Assembly (NCBI RefSeq): GCF_030407165.1 | Contig: NZ_CP129111.1 | Coordinates: 1,302,001 to 1,366,000, forward strand | Length of the DNA: 64,000 bases | Source of the DNA: Fontisubflavum oceani | Lineage (GTDB): Bacteria; Pseudomonadota; Alphaproteobacteria; Rhodobacterales; Rhodobacteraceae | Direction of reading: 5' to 3' | Part shown: in pieces, positions 35,725 to 44,528 of the stretch | Layout: each line of letters starts with the position of its first letter | How positions within the stretch are numbered: the stretch's first letter is position 1 | The notes under the pieces: generated by a model | Database searches by the model: none | Seen by the model: the letters and a program-made list of their open reading frames with translations, nothing else | What the model was told of the DNA's origin: nothing | Program-made: the position numbers and the translations under genes

Positions 35725-38373
35725 ATGACGGATCAAACCCCTTCCAATGACGCCGCGTTGAGGCGTCTGATCTGGCCACTGCGCCTGACCCGTCTGGGTA
35801 TGGTTGCCGAGCGGGTTGTACGGGCGTTTTGGCCGGTTTGGACGATTGTGCTGCTGGCGGTCGCGCTGTTCGCCTTTGGCGCGGCGGATGCGTTGCCGCT
35901 TGAGTTGTTGTGGGTTGCCTTGGGTCTCACCCTGGCCGCTCTGGTTTGGTTTGCGGTCAAAGGTATCCGTATTTTTGAGATGCCGACGCCGGCGGAGGCG
36001 TTGGACAGGCTCGACCGGACGCTGCCAGGTCGCCCAATCACTGCCTTGATCGACACGCCTGCCGTGGGGGCGGATGATCCGGCTTCGCAATCGGTCTGGG
36101 CCGCTCATGTGGCGCGGATGGCCGAGAAAGTGGCCGCCGCCCGCGCGCCCGAGCCGAATTTGCGCCTCTCAGACCGAGACCCTTATGCACTGCGCTATGT
36201 GGCGGGGGTCGCCTTTGCCATGGCGCTGCTCTTCGGGTCCGTTTGGCGGGTTGGCGATATGGGCGATGTGGTGATCGGCACGGGCGAGGCCACGATCAGC
36301 GGCCCAAGCTGGGAAGGTTGGGTTGAGCCGCCGCTTTATACCGGGCTGCCCTCGCTGTATCTCAACGATATCACACAAGCTGCGTTTGAGGCTCCCGCAG
36401 GCTCCCGCATCACCGTACGGTTCTATGGCGAAGCGGGTGCGCTAAGCCTCCGCCAGAGTGTGATGGCGGCTCCAGTCGAGGCCGATGCAGATACCACCGC
36501 ACCGGCGCAAGACCTGGTGCTGGAGCGCTCCGGTGAGGTCGCCATCGAGGGGCCAAACGGGCGCAGTTGGCAGATTTCCATGCTGATGGATCAGCCGCCT
36601 GCCGTCGTCATGGATGGTGATATGACCGGCGTCCCGCCGGGGCAGATGCAGTTCACCTACACAGCGACCGATGACTACGCGGTGATCTCGGGGCAAGCCC
36701 GGTTGATGCTGGATGCCGAGGCGGCGGACCGGCGCTTTGGCCTGGCGGTGGAGCCAGAGCCGCGCGAGGCGCTGTTGCTCGACCTACCGATGCCGTTTTC
36801 CGGCTCGCGGTCAGAATTCTCGGAATTGCTGGTCGAGGATTTGTCGCAGCACCCGTTTGCCAATCTGCCGGTCACAGTGACGCTAACGGTGGTGGATGAC
36901 GCGGGCCAGATCGGAACGATCCGCGAGGCGATCGCGCGCCTGCCGGGCCGCCGGTTCTTTGACCCGCTGGCCAACGCACTCATCGAACAACGTCGCGATA
37001 TTCTTTGGTCACGCGAGAATGCGGCGCGCGCGGCGCAAATCCTGCGTGCTGTCAGCCACCGGCCCGAAGGTGTGTTTGACGATGACGGGGCGTATCTGAT
37101 GGTCCGCACCGCGATCCGCCGGTTGGAAAGCGGGGTCGATAGCCTATCGGTTGAGACCCGGGATCAGGTTGCGGAGATTCTCTGGAATGCGGCGATCCAG
37201 CTTGAAGAGGGCGATTTGGCCGACGCGCTGGAACGGCTCCGCCGAGCGCAGGATCGGCTTTCGGAAGCGATGCGTCAGGGCGCGAGCGATGAGGAAATCG
37301 CGCAATTGATGGATGAGCTGCGCCAGGCGATGGACGACTATATGCAGCAGCTCGCCGAAAACGCGCAGCCAGGCGAGGATCAGCCGGATCAATCCGGAGA
37401 GACCATGGAGATGTCCATGGCCGATCTCGACGAGATGCTGCGCCGGATCGAAGAGCTGATGCAGCAGGGCCGGATGGCCGAGGCGCAGGAAATGCTCGAT
37501 GCGCTGCGTCAGATGATGGAAAACATGCAAATCACCCAAGGGGAAGGCGGCGACGGGCCGCGGACCCCGGGCGAGCAAACGATGCAGGATTTGCAAGACA
37601 CGCTGCGCGATCAACAAGACCTCAGCGATGACAGCTTCCGGGAGTTGCAGGAGCAGTTCAACCCGGGCCGTCCGAACCCGCAGCAGGGGCAGCCCGGTCA
37701 GCAGAGTCAACAAGGCCAGGGGCAACAGAGCCAACCGGGGCAGCCCGGCCAGGAAGGTCAGCAACAAGGCCAGCCGAGCGACCAAGCCCAAGATGGCCAG
37801 GGCGGTGCGCAAAGCGGCCAACCGCCACAAGATGGCCTGCAGCAGGGCCAAGGCCAGGGCGGCGAGAATGACGGCCGCAGTCTGGCCGAGCGCCAAGAGG
37901 ATTTGCGCCGTCAGTTGGAGGAACAGGCCTTCAACCTGCCCGGCGAGGGCACTGAGGGCGGCGAGGCGGCACAGCGCGCCCTGGAAGATGCCGAGCGGGC
38001 CATGGATGAGGCGGCCGATGCGCTGGGGCGCGGCGATTTGGCCGATGCGCTGGACAGTCAATCAGAGGCGATGGAAGCGCTTCGCGATGGGATGAGCGAA
38101 TTGGGCCGCGCCTTGGCACAAGAAGAAGGCGCGCAGGAGCCGGGGCAGGGGCAGGCCGATGGCACTATGCAACCGGATCGGCCCTTGCAAGACCCACTGG
38201 GCCGTCAGGCGGGCAACTCGGGTGCCTTTGGGTCGGAGGAAGGGTTTGAGCAGCGCGAAGAGGCGTTCCGTCGGGCACGCGAGCTTTTGGATGAGATCCG
38301 TCGTCGCTCCGCAGAGCAGGAGCGCCCCGAGATCGAGCTCGAATACCTGCGTCGGCTGTTGGATCAGTTCTGA
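35725..38373 (+). CDS. TIGR02302 (DUF4175) family membrane protein
   Basis: An 882-aa protein of the alphaproteobacterial TIGR02302 family. Three N-terminal spans (about residues 30-50, 55-75 and 153-172) precede a large domain, then Met/Glu/Gln-rich helices (about 500-600) and a strongly low-complexity Gln/Gly/Pro stretch (about 640-710, repeats of the GQPGQQSQQGQG kind). The C-terminal helical part is acidic. Its function is unknown; association with the envelope is inferred from the spans. It follows lysA by 27 bases. Confidence 0.9.
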   Translation: MTDQTPSNDAALRRLIWPLRLTRLGMVAERVVRAFWPVWTIVLLAVALFAFGAADALPLELLWVALGLTLAALVWFAVKGIRIFEMPTPAEALDRLDRTLPGRPITALIDTPAVGADDPASQSVWAAHVARMAEKVAAARAPEPNLRLSDRDPYALRYVAGVAFAMALLFGSVWRVGDMGDVVIGTGEATISGPSWEGWVEPPLYTGLPSLYLNDITQAAFEAPAGSRITVRFYGEAGALSLRQSVMAAPVEADADTTAPAQDLVLERSGEVAIEGPNGRSWQISMLMDQPPAVVMDGDMTGVPPGQMQFTYTATDDYAVISGQARLMLDAEAADRRFGLAVEPEPREALLLDLPMPFSGSRSEFSELLVEDLSQHPFANLPVTVTLTVVDDAGQIGTIREAIARLPGRRFFDPLANALIEQRRDILWSRENAARAAQILRAVSHRPEGVFDDDGAYLMVRTAIRRLESGVDSLSVETRDQVAEILWNAAIQLEEGDLADALERLRRAQDRLSEAMRQGASDEEIAQLMDELRQAMDDYMQQLAENAQPGEDQPDQSGETMEMSMADLDEMLRRIEELMQQGRMAEAQEMLDALRQMMENMQITQGEGGDGPRTPGEQTMQDLQDTLRDQQDLSDDSFRELQEQFNPGRPNPQQGQPGQQSQQGQGQQSQPGQPGQEGQQQGQPSDQAQDGQGGAQSGQPPQDGLQQGQGQGGENDGRSLAERQEDLRRQLEEQAFNLPGEGTEGGEAAQRALEDAERAMDEAADALGRGDLADALDSQSEAMEALRDGMSELGRALAQEEGAQEPGQGQADGTMQPDRPLQDPLGRQAGNSGAFGSEEGFEQREEAFRRARELLDEIRRRSAEQERPEIELEYLRRLLDQF

Positions 38374-38385
38374 GGTCGTAGGTAG

Positions 38386-39273
38386 CTATTCGCTCGGCGG
38401 CGTGTCGCCGCTGGCGGATTCATCGTCTTGCAACACACCTTGCGCCAAGTCATCGAGCCACAGACGGGCGGCGTTCACTTGCGTGACATAGGCTTGAAGC
38501 GCCGGGCTGGCCTGCGGGACCCGTTCGGCGATTTGAACGGCATTGGAGTAAATGGCCACGAGGGCCGCGGTGATGAACAGGACGAGGGCAAAGCCAAGCC
38601 GCGCCCCGCGGCGGCGTCGCGGCGCGCCGTCAACGGTCTCCACGTCGCTGGCTTCCTGCTCGTTCGCGTTCCGATCCGAGGTCGCGCGCAGGGTCGAATT
38701 GATCTCTTCGATATCAGGCAGTAGATCGCGGCGTGGTCCGGCGGCCTGCCCCCCGCTGATCAGCTCATCCAGGATCTCTTCATCGAAATTCTCATCCGCT
38801 TCTGGCAATTGCCGCTGCGGCGGTGTGTCGGCTTCCGGTGGCGTCGACGTCGGCGGCGCGCTGTCCAGCGCCATTTCGTCTTGGGTCTCGACGATTTCGG
38901 CCTCTTCCCGGCGCAAGCGCGTCTCGCGCTCGGCCTCTTCGCGCAGCAAGTTCCGGACCGCCGGGTCTAGATCGCGGCGCGCGGCGGGTCCATCATCCCT
39001 ATCGGTATCGTCTGCGCCTTCGGTTTCTGTGGCGGAAGTCTCCGTTGGGTCGGCTTCTTGCGTTGGCTCGGAACCCTCGGTGTCGAACTGAGCCGCTTGG
39101 ACCTCGGTTTCGGCCTCGGCGTTCGCCTCAACCTCGTCCTCGATTGCCGACCGCGCGCCTGGCTGAAACCAGGTCGTGGAGCAATTCGAGCATTGAACAT
39201 CCCGCCCTTCCGGGGGGATCATCTCGTCATCGACTTCGTATCGAGCGCTGCAATTGGGACATGTCAGCCGCAT
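38386..39273 (-). CDS. Zinc-ribbon (MJ0042-type) membrane protein
   Basis: A 295-aa protein: N-terminal zinc ribbon MRLTCPNCSARYEVDDEMIP then VQCSNCSTTWFQPG (two CxxC pairs), a long acidic Glu/Ala/Asp-rich linker, a single span near the C-terminus (LGFALVLFITAALVAIYS) and a short tail. This ribbon-linker-TM layout is common in alphaproteobacteria next to ftsE; the function is unknown. ATG 39273 starts exactly at the conserved ribbon. Divergent from ftsE over 166 bp. Confidence 0.87.
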   Translation of the reverse strand: MRLTCPNCSARYEVDDEMIPPEGRDVQCSNCSTTWFQPGARSAIEDEVEANAEAETEVQAAQFDTEGSEPTQEADPTETSATETEGADDTDRDDGPAARRDLDPAVRNLLREEAERETRLRREEAEIVETQDEMALDSAPPTSTPPEADTPPQRQLPEADENFDEEILDELISGGQAAGPRRDLLPDIEEINSTLRATSDRNANEQEASDVETVDGAPRRRRGARLGFALVLFITAALVAIYSNAVQIAERVPQASPALQAYVTQVNAARLWLDDLAQGVLQDDESASGDTPPSE

Positions 39274-39381
39274 CACTACCCCGTTTCCGCCACGCCTTCG
39301 CGCCACTGCCCTTATCGTTATCTATCACAATATCTATCAATCTACGGCACTGTTTCCAAGTGATTGTATATCTGTGCCAAT

Positions 39382-39426
39382 TGCAACCTTGCCTCGCCTG
39401 AGGCATGAGGGGGGAGCGAGGTTGCA
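39382..39426 (+). promoter_or_regulatory. Nested inverted repeats in the ftsE leader
   Basis: An outer pair TGCAACC (39382-39388) / GGTTGCA (39420-39426) encloses a perfect hairpin TGCCTC-GCCT-GAGGCA (39390-39405). The outer right arm abuts the G-rich ribosome site of ftsE, so the fold could modulate translation. Confidence 0.35.
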
Positions 39427-39439
39427 GGGGGCAGGGATC

Positions 39440-40116
39440 GTGATCGAATTGGAGGATGCGGCATACGGCTATGGGGCCGAGCCTCTTCTGTCTGAGATCA
39501 GCTTGCGTCTGGCGCCGGGATCGTTCCATTTCTTGACCGGCCCATCAGGCGCGGGCAAGACCACCTTTCTCAAGCTGTGCTATGCGGAGTTGCTGCCCAC
39601 GGGCGGGTCGGTGAAGCTGTTTGAGCAAGAGGCCAAGACCATGGCCCGCGATGAGATCGCCTTGGCGCGGCAGCGGATTGGCGTGGTGCATCAGGATTGC
39701 CAGTTTCTCGACCATTTGCCGGTGTCGGAGAATATCGCCCTGCCGCTGACCGTCTCGAACCGGCAGACCGGCGAAGAAGCGGCCAATCTGGAAGAGCTGA
39801 TCGGTTGGGTCGGGCTGCGCGCGCGCGCCGATGCGTTGCCGCCGGAGCTCTCGGGCGGGGAACGGCAACGCGCGGCGCTGGCCCGCGCCGTGATCATGGA
39901 TCCGGATGTGATTTTGGCCGACGAGCCCACAGGCAATGTGGATTGGGAGATGTCGCTGCGACTGCTGACGCTTTTGGTCGACTTAACAAGATGGGCAAAA
40001 CCGTGCTGATCGCGACGCATGATCTATCGCTGATCCGGGCGGCCAAAGCGCAGGTCTCCGCGCGTGTTCTGCGGATCGGCGATGGGCGTCTGCAATTGGC
40101 GGGGGCGGATTTATGA
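39440..40116 (+). CDS. ftsE: Cell-division ABC transporter ATP-binding protein FtsE, frameshifted
   Basis: ATPase of the FtsEX complex, which regulates peptidoglycan hydrolases at the septum. Walker A GPSGAGKTT, Q-loop VVHQDCQFL, signature LSGGERQRAALARA and Walker B VILADEPTGN are seen. The frame breaks at 39984-39985: LLVDL should continue NKMGKTVLIATHDLSLIRA, but one base is missing (net -1). The His switch IATHDLS is in the downstream piece. GTG 39440 matches the usual N-terminus (IELEDAAYGYG). It overlaps ftsX by four bases. About 226 aa after repair. Confidence 0.94.
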
Positions 40117-41006
40117 ACCGTGTGCTGGCTCTGCTGCAGGGCGATAGCCAAGCGGACCGTGTTGTGCCGCCTTCGGGGTACTCTGCCCGGTTGACCCTGT
40201 TTACCGCAGGCGCGATGGCATTCTTGGCAGTCTTCGCGATGGCGCTGTCTCTCGCGGCGGGCCGCTTGGCGGATCGATGGTCAGACGCGCTGGCGCGCAG
40301 TTCCACAATCCGAATTTCCGCCCCGGTCGCGGAATTGGAAGCGCAGACCTGGGCCGTTTTGACAGTTCTAGAACAAACGCCGGGCGTGGATAGCGCGCGG
40401 GCCCTGACCGATGAGGAACAACGCGCGCTTTTGGAGCCTTGGTTTGGGCCTGATCTGCCGGTGGCCGATCTGCCGATCCCGCGCTTGGTTGAAGTGATCG
40501 AGACCGAAGCGGGCTATGACGCGGAGGGTTTGCGTCAACGTTTGGCGGCTGAAGCGCCAGGCGCGGTTTTGGATGATCATACAAGATGGCGTCGTCCGCT
40601 GGTCGAGGCGGCGAACCGGCTGCGGATGTTGGGCTGGGTGGCGATGGGTCTGATCCTGGCCTCGACGGCCGCGTTGATCACCCTGGCGGCGGGTTCGGCT
40701 CTGGCTGCGAACCAGAGTGTGATCACCGTCATGCGCCTGGTCGGGGCGAAGGACAATTACATCGCGCGGGCCTTCGTGCGGCGCTTCACCTTGCGTGCTT
40801 TGATGGGGGCGGCAGTGGGGACAGGTGCGGGCATGGTTGCGGTGGCGCTCCTGCCGCGCGCTGGCGATGATGAAGCGTTCCTTACGGGTCTTGGTTTTGC
40901 CGGTGTGCACTGGCTCTGGCCACTCACCGTGCCGATCCTGGCGGCGGTGACGGCGTTCTGGGCGACTCGGATTGCCGCGTTTCGGACTTTAAGGGGGCTC
41001 AGATGA
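40113..41006 (+). CDS. ftsX: Cell-division protein FtsX
   Basis: A 297-aa inner-membrane permease-like subunit of FtsEX with four spans: one N-terminal (about residues 27-50), then a periplasmic domain (about 55-165) that contacts hydrolase regulators, then three C-terminal spans (MLGWVAMGLILASTAALITL and following). The cytoplasmic loop ANQSVITVMRLVGAKDNYIA is the contact with FtsE. Start overlaps ftsE, stop overlaps plsC, four bases each. Confidence 0.93.
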   Translation: MNRVLALLQGDSQADRVVPPSGYSARLTLFTAGAMAFLAVFAMALSLAAGRLADRWSDALARSSTIRISAPVAELEAQTWAVLTVLEQTPGVDSARALTDEEQRALLEPWFGPDLPVADLPIPRLVEVIETEAGYDAEGLRQRLAAEAPGAVLDDHTRWRRPLVEAANRLRMLGWVAMGLILASTAALITLAAGSALAANQSVITVMRLVGAKDNYIARAFVRRFTLRALMGAAVGTGAGMVAVALLPRAGDDEAFLTGLGFAGVHWLWPLTVPILAAVTAFWATRIAAFRTLRGLR

Positions 41007-41725
41007 TCCAATGGCTCCGATCTTTGATCTTTATCGGGCAGATGTATTTGGCCATGCCAGTTCTGGCGGTCGTCTACTTGCCCTGGGCGCTTTTTAGCCC
41101 CGCAGGTGCCCACGCCGCCTGTCACGCCTATTGCCGGTGGGTGTTCTGGACATTGGGTTGGATGGTTGGCCTCAAAGTTGAGGTACGGGGCGAGATCCCC
41201 ACCGATGAGGTAATGATCGCGGCGAAACACCAGTCGTTTCTCGACATCATGATGATTTACAACGCAGTGCCGCGCGGCAAATTCATCATGAAGCGGATTT
41301 TGATGTTCGCACCGATCTTGGGCCAATACGCGCTCCGCATCGGTTGCGTTCCGGTGAACCGGGGCAAGCGCGGTGCGGCGATCAAGAAGATGTTGGAAGA
41401 CGTGCGGAGTGGCCAGCAAGAGGGCGGCCAACTCATCATCTACCCGCAGGGGACCCGCGTCGCGCCAGGGGACTACAGACCTTACAAGATCGGCACCGGT
41501 GCGCTTTATGAGCAAATGGAACAGCCCTGCGTGCCGGTGGCGGCGAATGTCGGTGCCTTCTGGCCGAAACATGGGATCACCCGCAAACCGGGTGTGGCTG
41601 TGGTGGAGTTTCTGCCCCGGATCGAGCCGGGTTTGAGCAAAGAGGCATTCATGGCGCGGCTGGAGACAGAAGTGGAAACGGCCAGCAATGCGCTGCTGGA
41701 CGAGGTCGGATTTCGGAGAGACTGA
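41003..41725 (+). CDS. plsC: 1-acyl-sn-glycerol-3-phosphate acyltransferase
   Basis: A 240-aa membrane acyltransferase making phosphatidic acid. The catalytic HX4D box is in AAKHQSFLDIMMI (His and Asp), and the glycerol-phosphate motif is IIYPQGTRVAPG, replacing the more usual EGT with QGT. An N-terminal hydrophobic region (MYLAMPVLAVVYLPWALF) anchors it. It is translationally coupled to ftsX and its stop shares one base with the next start. Confidence 0.93.
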   Translation: MIQWLRSLIFIGQMYLAMPVLAVVYLPWALFSPAGAHAACHAYCRWVFWTLGWMVGLKVEVRGEIPTDEVMIAAKHQSFLDIMMIYNAVPRGKFIMKRILMFAPILGQYALRIGCVPVNRGKRGAAIKKMLEDVRSGQQEGGQLIIYPQGTRVAPGDYRPYKIGTGALYEQMEQPCVPVAANVGAFWPKHGITRKPGVAVVEFLPRIEPGLSKEAFMARLETEVETASNALLDEVGFRRD

Positions 41726-42327
41726 TGGACACGATTGATGACATCGCCGCCCTGGAAGCGATCTATGACGCGCCGGTGCCCGCCTCTCTGACCAAAGTCG
41801 CGAAGCGTGTGACGCCGCTCTATCGGCAGTGGATCGAGGCCTCGCGGTTCTGCGTCCTGACCACGGTTGGACCCGAAGGCACCGATGGCAGTCCGCGGGG
41901 TGATGATGGCCCCGTGGTGCGGATTGCGGATGACAAGACGTTGCTCCTACCGGATTGGCGCGGGAACAATCGGATCGACAGCTTACGCAACATCGTTCGC
42001 GACGGGCGGGTGAGCCTGATGTTCATGGTGCCGGGGTCCAACAATGTGGTGCGGGTGAACGGGCGCGCCGTGCTGACTGCGGATACAGCCGTCACAGGGC
42101 AATTTGAGCAACGCAGAAAGCAGCCCAAAACCGTGATCGTGGTGACGCCTGAGGAGATCTATTTCCAATGCGCCAAGGCGATCATGCGGTCCGGCCTTTG
42201 GACACGCGGTGATGACAGCGCGGGGATTCCAAGCGCGGGCCAGTTCGTCAAAGAAATGCAGGCGGATTTCGATGCCGAGAACTATGACAGCGGCTATGCG
42301 GAATATGCCAAGACGCGGATGTGGTGA
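41725..42327 (+). CDS. Pyridoxamine 5'-phosphate oxidase-like FMN-binding protein
   Basis: A 200-aa split-barrel flavoprotein of the MSMEG_1061-like PPOX group. The FMN site is suggested by CVLTTVGPEGTDGSPRGDD and the strand-loop LMFMVPGSNNVVRVNGRAVL. True PdxH enzymes have other C-terminal substrate residues, so vitamin B6 oxidation is unlikely; a reductase of an unknown small molecule is more probable. It begins on the last base of the plsC stop, with GGAGAG ahead. Confidence 0.9.
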   Translation: MDTIDDIAALEAIYDAPVPASLTKVAKRVTPLYRQWIEASRFCVLTTVGPEGTDGSPRGDDGPVVRIADDKTLLLPDWRGNNRIDSLRNIVRDGRVSLMFMVPGSNNVVRVNGRAVLTADTAVTGQFEQRRKQPKTVIVVTPEEIYFQCAKAIMRSGLWTRGDDSAGIPSAGQFVKEMQADFDAENYDSGYAEYAKTRMW

Positions 42328-42335
42328 CGGCGCAC

Positions 42336-42875
42336 TCAGCCGATGCCAAGAGCGCGCAGCGAGACATCGGCGACATAATCTTGCCCATAGGCCGCCAACC
42401 CGATGGAGCGGACCTCCTCTGGTCTCAGGTCTCTCGACAGCAACTGACCTTGCGGTGTGAACGCGGAAAGCGGCAGGCTGATATCTGACCAATCGGGCCC
42501 GGCCTCGAACCCGGCTTGATAAAACTGCCAGGGCAGGCGCGTGCGGGTCGTGCGCAGATGGAGGAAATACCGCGCCCCATTGCCGCGAACTTGAAGACGT
42601 AGCGCTGCGGTATCGGGCGGTAGGCCATCCGTCAGCGTTGTCCGGACCTGAATAAAGCCGCCGCGATTGGCTGTTGAGACGGTGCCGATCAGGCGGATGG
42701 CCCCATCTTCGATCTGGGCTTGGCCTTCTGAGACGCCGCCCATCACAGTGTCGGCCAGATAAGTCCAATCTAGCTCTGAAACGGGTGTCATCGCATTGCG
42801 CTCCAACCCCGCCTGCCCCATCGAGGCGAGGCAACTCGTGATAAGACCGCCGAGGACGGCCCGGCGCGTGATCAC
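42336..42875 (-). CDS. CIA30-family exported protein
   Basis: A 179-aa protein: N-terminal twin-Arg-like signal (MITRRAVLGGLITSCLASMG), then a galectin-like CIA30 domain (WTYLADTVMGGVSEGQAQIE; NRGGFIQVRTTLT; LHLRTTRTRLPWQFYQAGF). In mitochondria CIA30/NDUFAF1 assists complex I assembly; the bacterial role is not settled. It overlaps the accA stop by four bases, so it is coupled to accA. Convergent with the PPOX gene. Confidence 0.87.
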   Translation of the reverse strand: MITRRAVLGGLITSCLASMGQAGLERNAMTPVSELDWTYLADTVMGGVSEGQAQIEDGAIRLIGTVSTANRGGFIQVRTTLTDGLPPDTAALRLQVRGNGARYFLHLRTTRTRLPWQFYQAGFEAGPDWSDISLPLSAFTPQGQLLSRDLRPEEVRSIGLAAYGQDYVADVSLRALGIG

Positions 42876-43831
42876 GCGGCCAGACCTTTCGAGCCCATAT
42901 CCAGGTATTTCTTCCGGCGCGCTTTCACGAGCGCTTTGCCGTTCTGCCCGTCCATCTCGGCTAAAAGGCTTTCGATCGCTTTGCCGACAGCGGTGATCGT
43001 CGCGTCCCGGTCACGCTGTGCGCCGCCGGCAGGTTCTCGGATGATGTGATCGGCGACGCCAAGGCGCTGGAGGTCTTGCGCGGTGAGCCGCAGCGCTTCG
43101 GCGGCTTCGCGCATCTTCTCGGCATCTTTCCAAAGGATTGAGGCGCAACCTTCGGGTGAGATCACCGAATAGATCGAGTGTTCCAACATGGCCAGCTTAT
43201 CGGCGGTCGCAAAGGCCACAGCCCCGCCAGAGCCGCCCTCGCCAATGATGACGGAGATCAGCGGCACCTTGATTTGCAGGCATTTCTCAGTGCTCCGCGC
43301 GATGGCCTCCGATTGCCCGCGCTCTTCGGCGCCTTTGCCCGGATAGGCGCCGGGCGTGTCGACCAGCGTCACGACCGGCAGGCCAAACCGATCCGCCATC
43401 TCCATCAGGCGCACGGCTTTGCGATAGCCCTCGGGCCGCGCCATGCCGAAATTCCGCTCGATCCGGGTCTTGGTGTCATGGCCCTTCTCATGGCCAATCA
43501 CCACGACGGGTGTGTCGTTGAACCGCGCCAGCCCGCCCATCACCGCATGATCATCAGCGAAATTCCGATCACCTGCCAGCGGGGTGTATTCGGTGAAAAG
43601 CGCGTCGATATAGTCGCGGCAATGGGGCCGGTCAGGGTGGCGCGCCACTTGGCATTTCCGCCACGGCGTCAAGTCGCGATAAAGCTCCACCAGCATATCG
43701 GCGGCCTTTTTGTCGAGCGCTTTGGCCTCTTCCTCGACATCCATCTCCTCGTTCTGGCGCGCCAGGGCGCGCAACTCTTCTGCCTTGCCTTCGATCTCGG
43801 CGAGGGGTTTTTCAAAATCGAGGTAGTTCAT
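42872..43831 (-). CDS. accA: Acetyl-CoA carboxylase carboxyltransferase subunit alpha
   Basis: A 319-aa subunit that, with AccD, transfers the carboxyl group from biotin to acetyl-CoA to make malonyl-CoA. The start MNYLDFEKPLAEIEGKAEEL, the RHPDRPHCRDYIDALF stretch, the oxyanion glycines in TLVDTPGAYPGKGAEERGQ and IGEGGSGGAVAFA are diagnostic. The in-frame extension upstream to 44086 has no similarity and I leave it out. Confidence 0.97.
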   Translation of the reverse strand: MNYLDFEKPLAEIEGKAEELRALARQNEEMDVEEEAKALDKKAADMLVELYRDLTPWRKCQVARHPDRPHCRDYIDALFTEYTPLAGDRNFADDHAVMGGLARFNDTPVVVIGHEKGHDTKTRIERNFGMARPEGYRKAVRLMEMADRFGLPVVTLVDTPGAYPGKGAEERGQSEAIARSTEKCLQIKVPLISVIIGEGGSGGAVAFATADKLAMLEHSIYSVISPEGCASILWKDAEKMREAAEALRLTAQDLQRLGVADHIIREPAGGAQRDRDATITAVGKAIESLLAEMDGQNGKALVKARRKKYLDMGSKGLAA

Positions 43832-43898
43832 GTGGATCGTCCTACGCTTTTGCTGGCAGTTATATGACGCTGGCTGCTTGGGTATGCAATGCCGTGGT

Positions 43899-44375
43899 CT
43901 ATTTGAAGGCGGCCTCCCAGTCGAAATCGGCCGATGCCTCCAGGCTCTGCGGCCACCCCGCTGCCCAGTCTGGCATTGCGGCCATCTCCACCCGATCCGA
44001 AGCCGGGAAATAGGGTTTGATATCGACAAGGGGCGTGCCCGGCAATGTGTCGATCCAATGGGTGCGAAGGATGCCTGCCGTCTCATCCAAACCCGCGATT
44101 TCGATCACTGAGAGCCCGATCGGGTTGATCCGAGCTTCGGAGCGTGTGGCGAAGACACCGACGTTCCCGCTGCTGCCGGTGTAGGGCCGTGGCAACACCA
44201 ATGTCTGTCGCGCGGCCGCCTTGGTTTCATGTGCCCACCACAGAATGACAGCGTGGCTGAATGCACCGAGGCCGCGCAAACCCGCGCGATAGGCTTCCGC
44301 GACGCGCAATTCCGCGCCACTTGCCTCCTGCTCAATTGTGCCAATACAGGTGATTTTGCGATCTCTCAGCGTCAT
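43899..44375 (-). CDS. TrmO/TsaA-family SAM-dependent methyltransferase
   Basis: A 158-aa protein of the TsaA (TrmO/VirR) family, whose E. coli member N-methylates t6A37 of threonine tRNA. Marks: ITCIGTIEQ at the N-terminus, GAFSHAVILWWAH, GVFATRSEARINPIGLSV and IDTLPGTPLVDIKPYFPASD. The tRNA target is inferred. GAGAGGAG at proper distance selects ATG 44375; the longer reading upstream is not conserved. Divergent from the AraC-type gene. Confidence 0.88.
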   Translation of the reverse strand: MTLRDRKITCIGTIEQEASGAELRVAEAYRAGLRGLGAFSHAVILWWAHETKAAARQTLVLPRPYTGSSGNVGVFATRSEARINPIGLSVIEIAGLDETAGILRTHWIDTLPGTPLVDIKPYFPASDRVEMAAMPDWAAGWPQSLEASADFDWEAAFK

Positions 44376-44528
44376 AATCTGCTCCTCTCTGCTGTGTGAG
44401 ACCCGGTTCCTGCCTGTCTTTGGCGCCGCTTGCCAAGCGGGCATCGCCATCGCCGCCGCAATACCGCAAGATTTGCGAACCGGGGTCGACGCATAAGGGC
44501 TCGGAACGCAACAGGAGGCTGTCACAAC

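Noticed and set aside
37660..37880. Short tandem-like repeats in the TIGR02302 gene
   Set aside because: They are Gln/Gly/Pro-coding low complexity within one protein, not a CRISPR or DNA repeat array.
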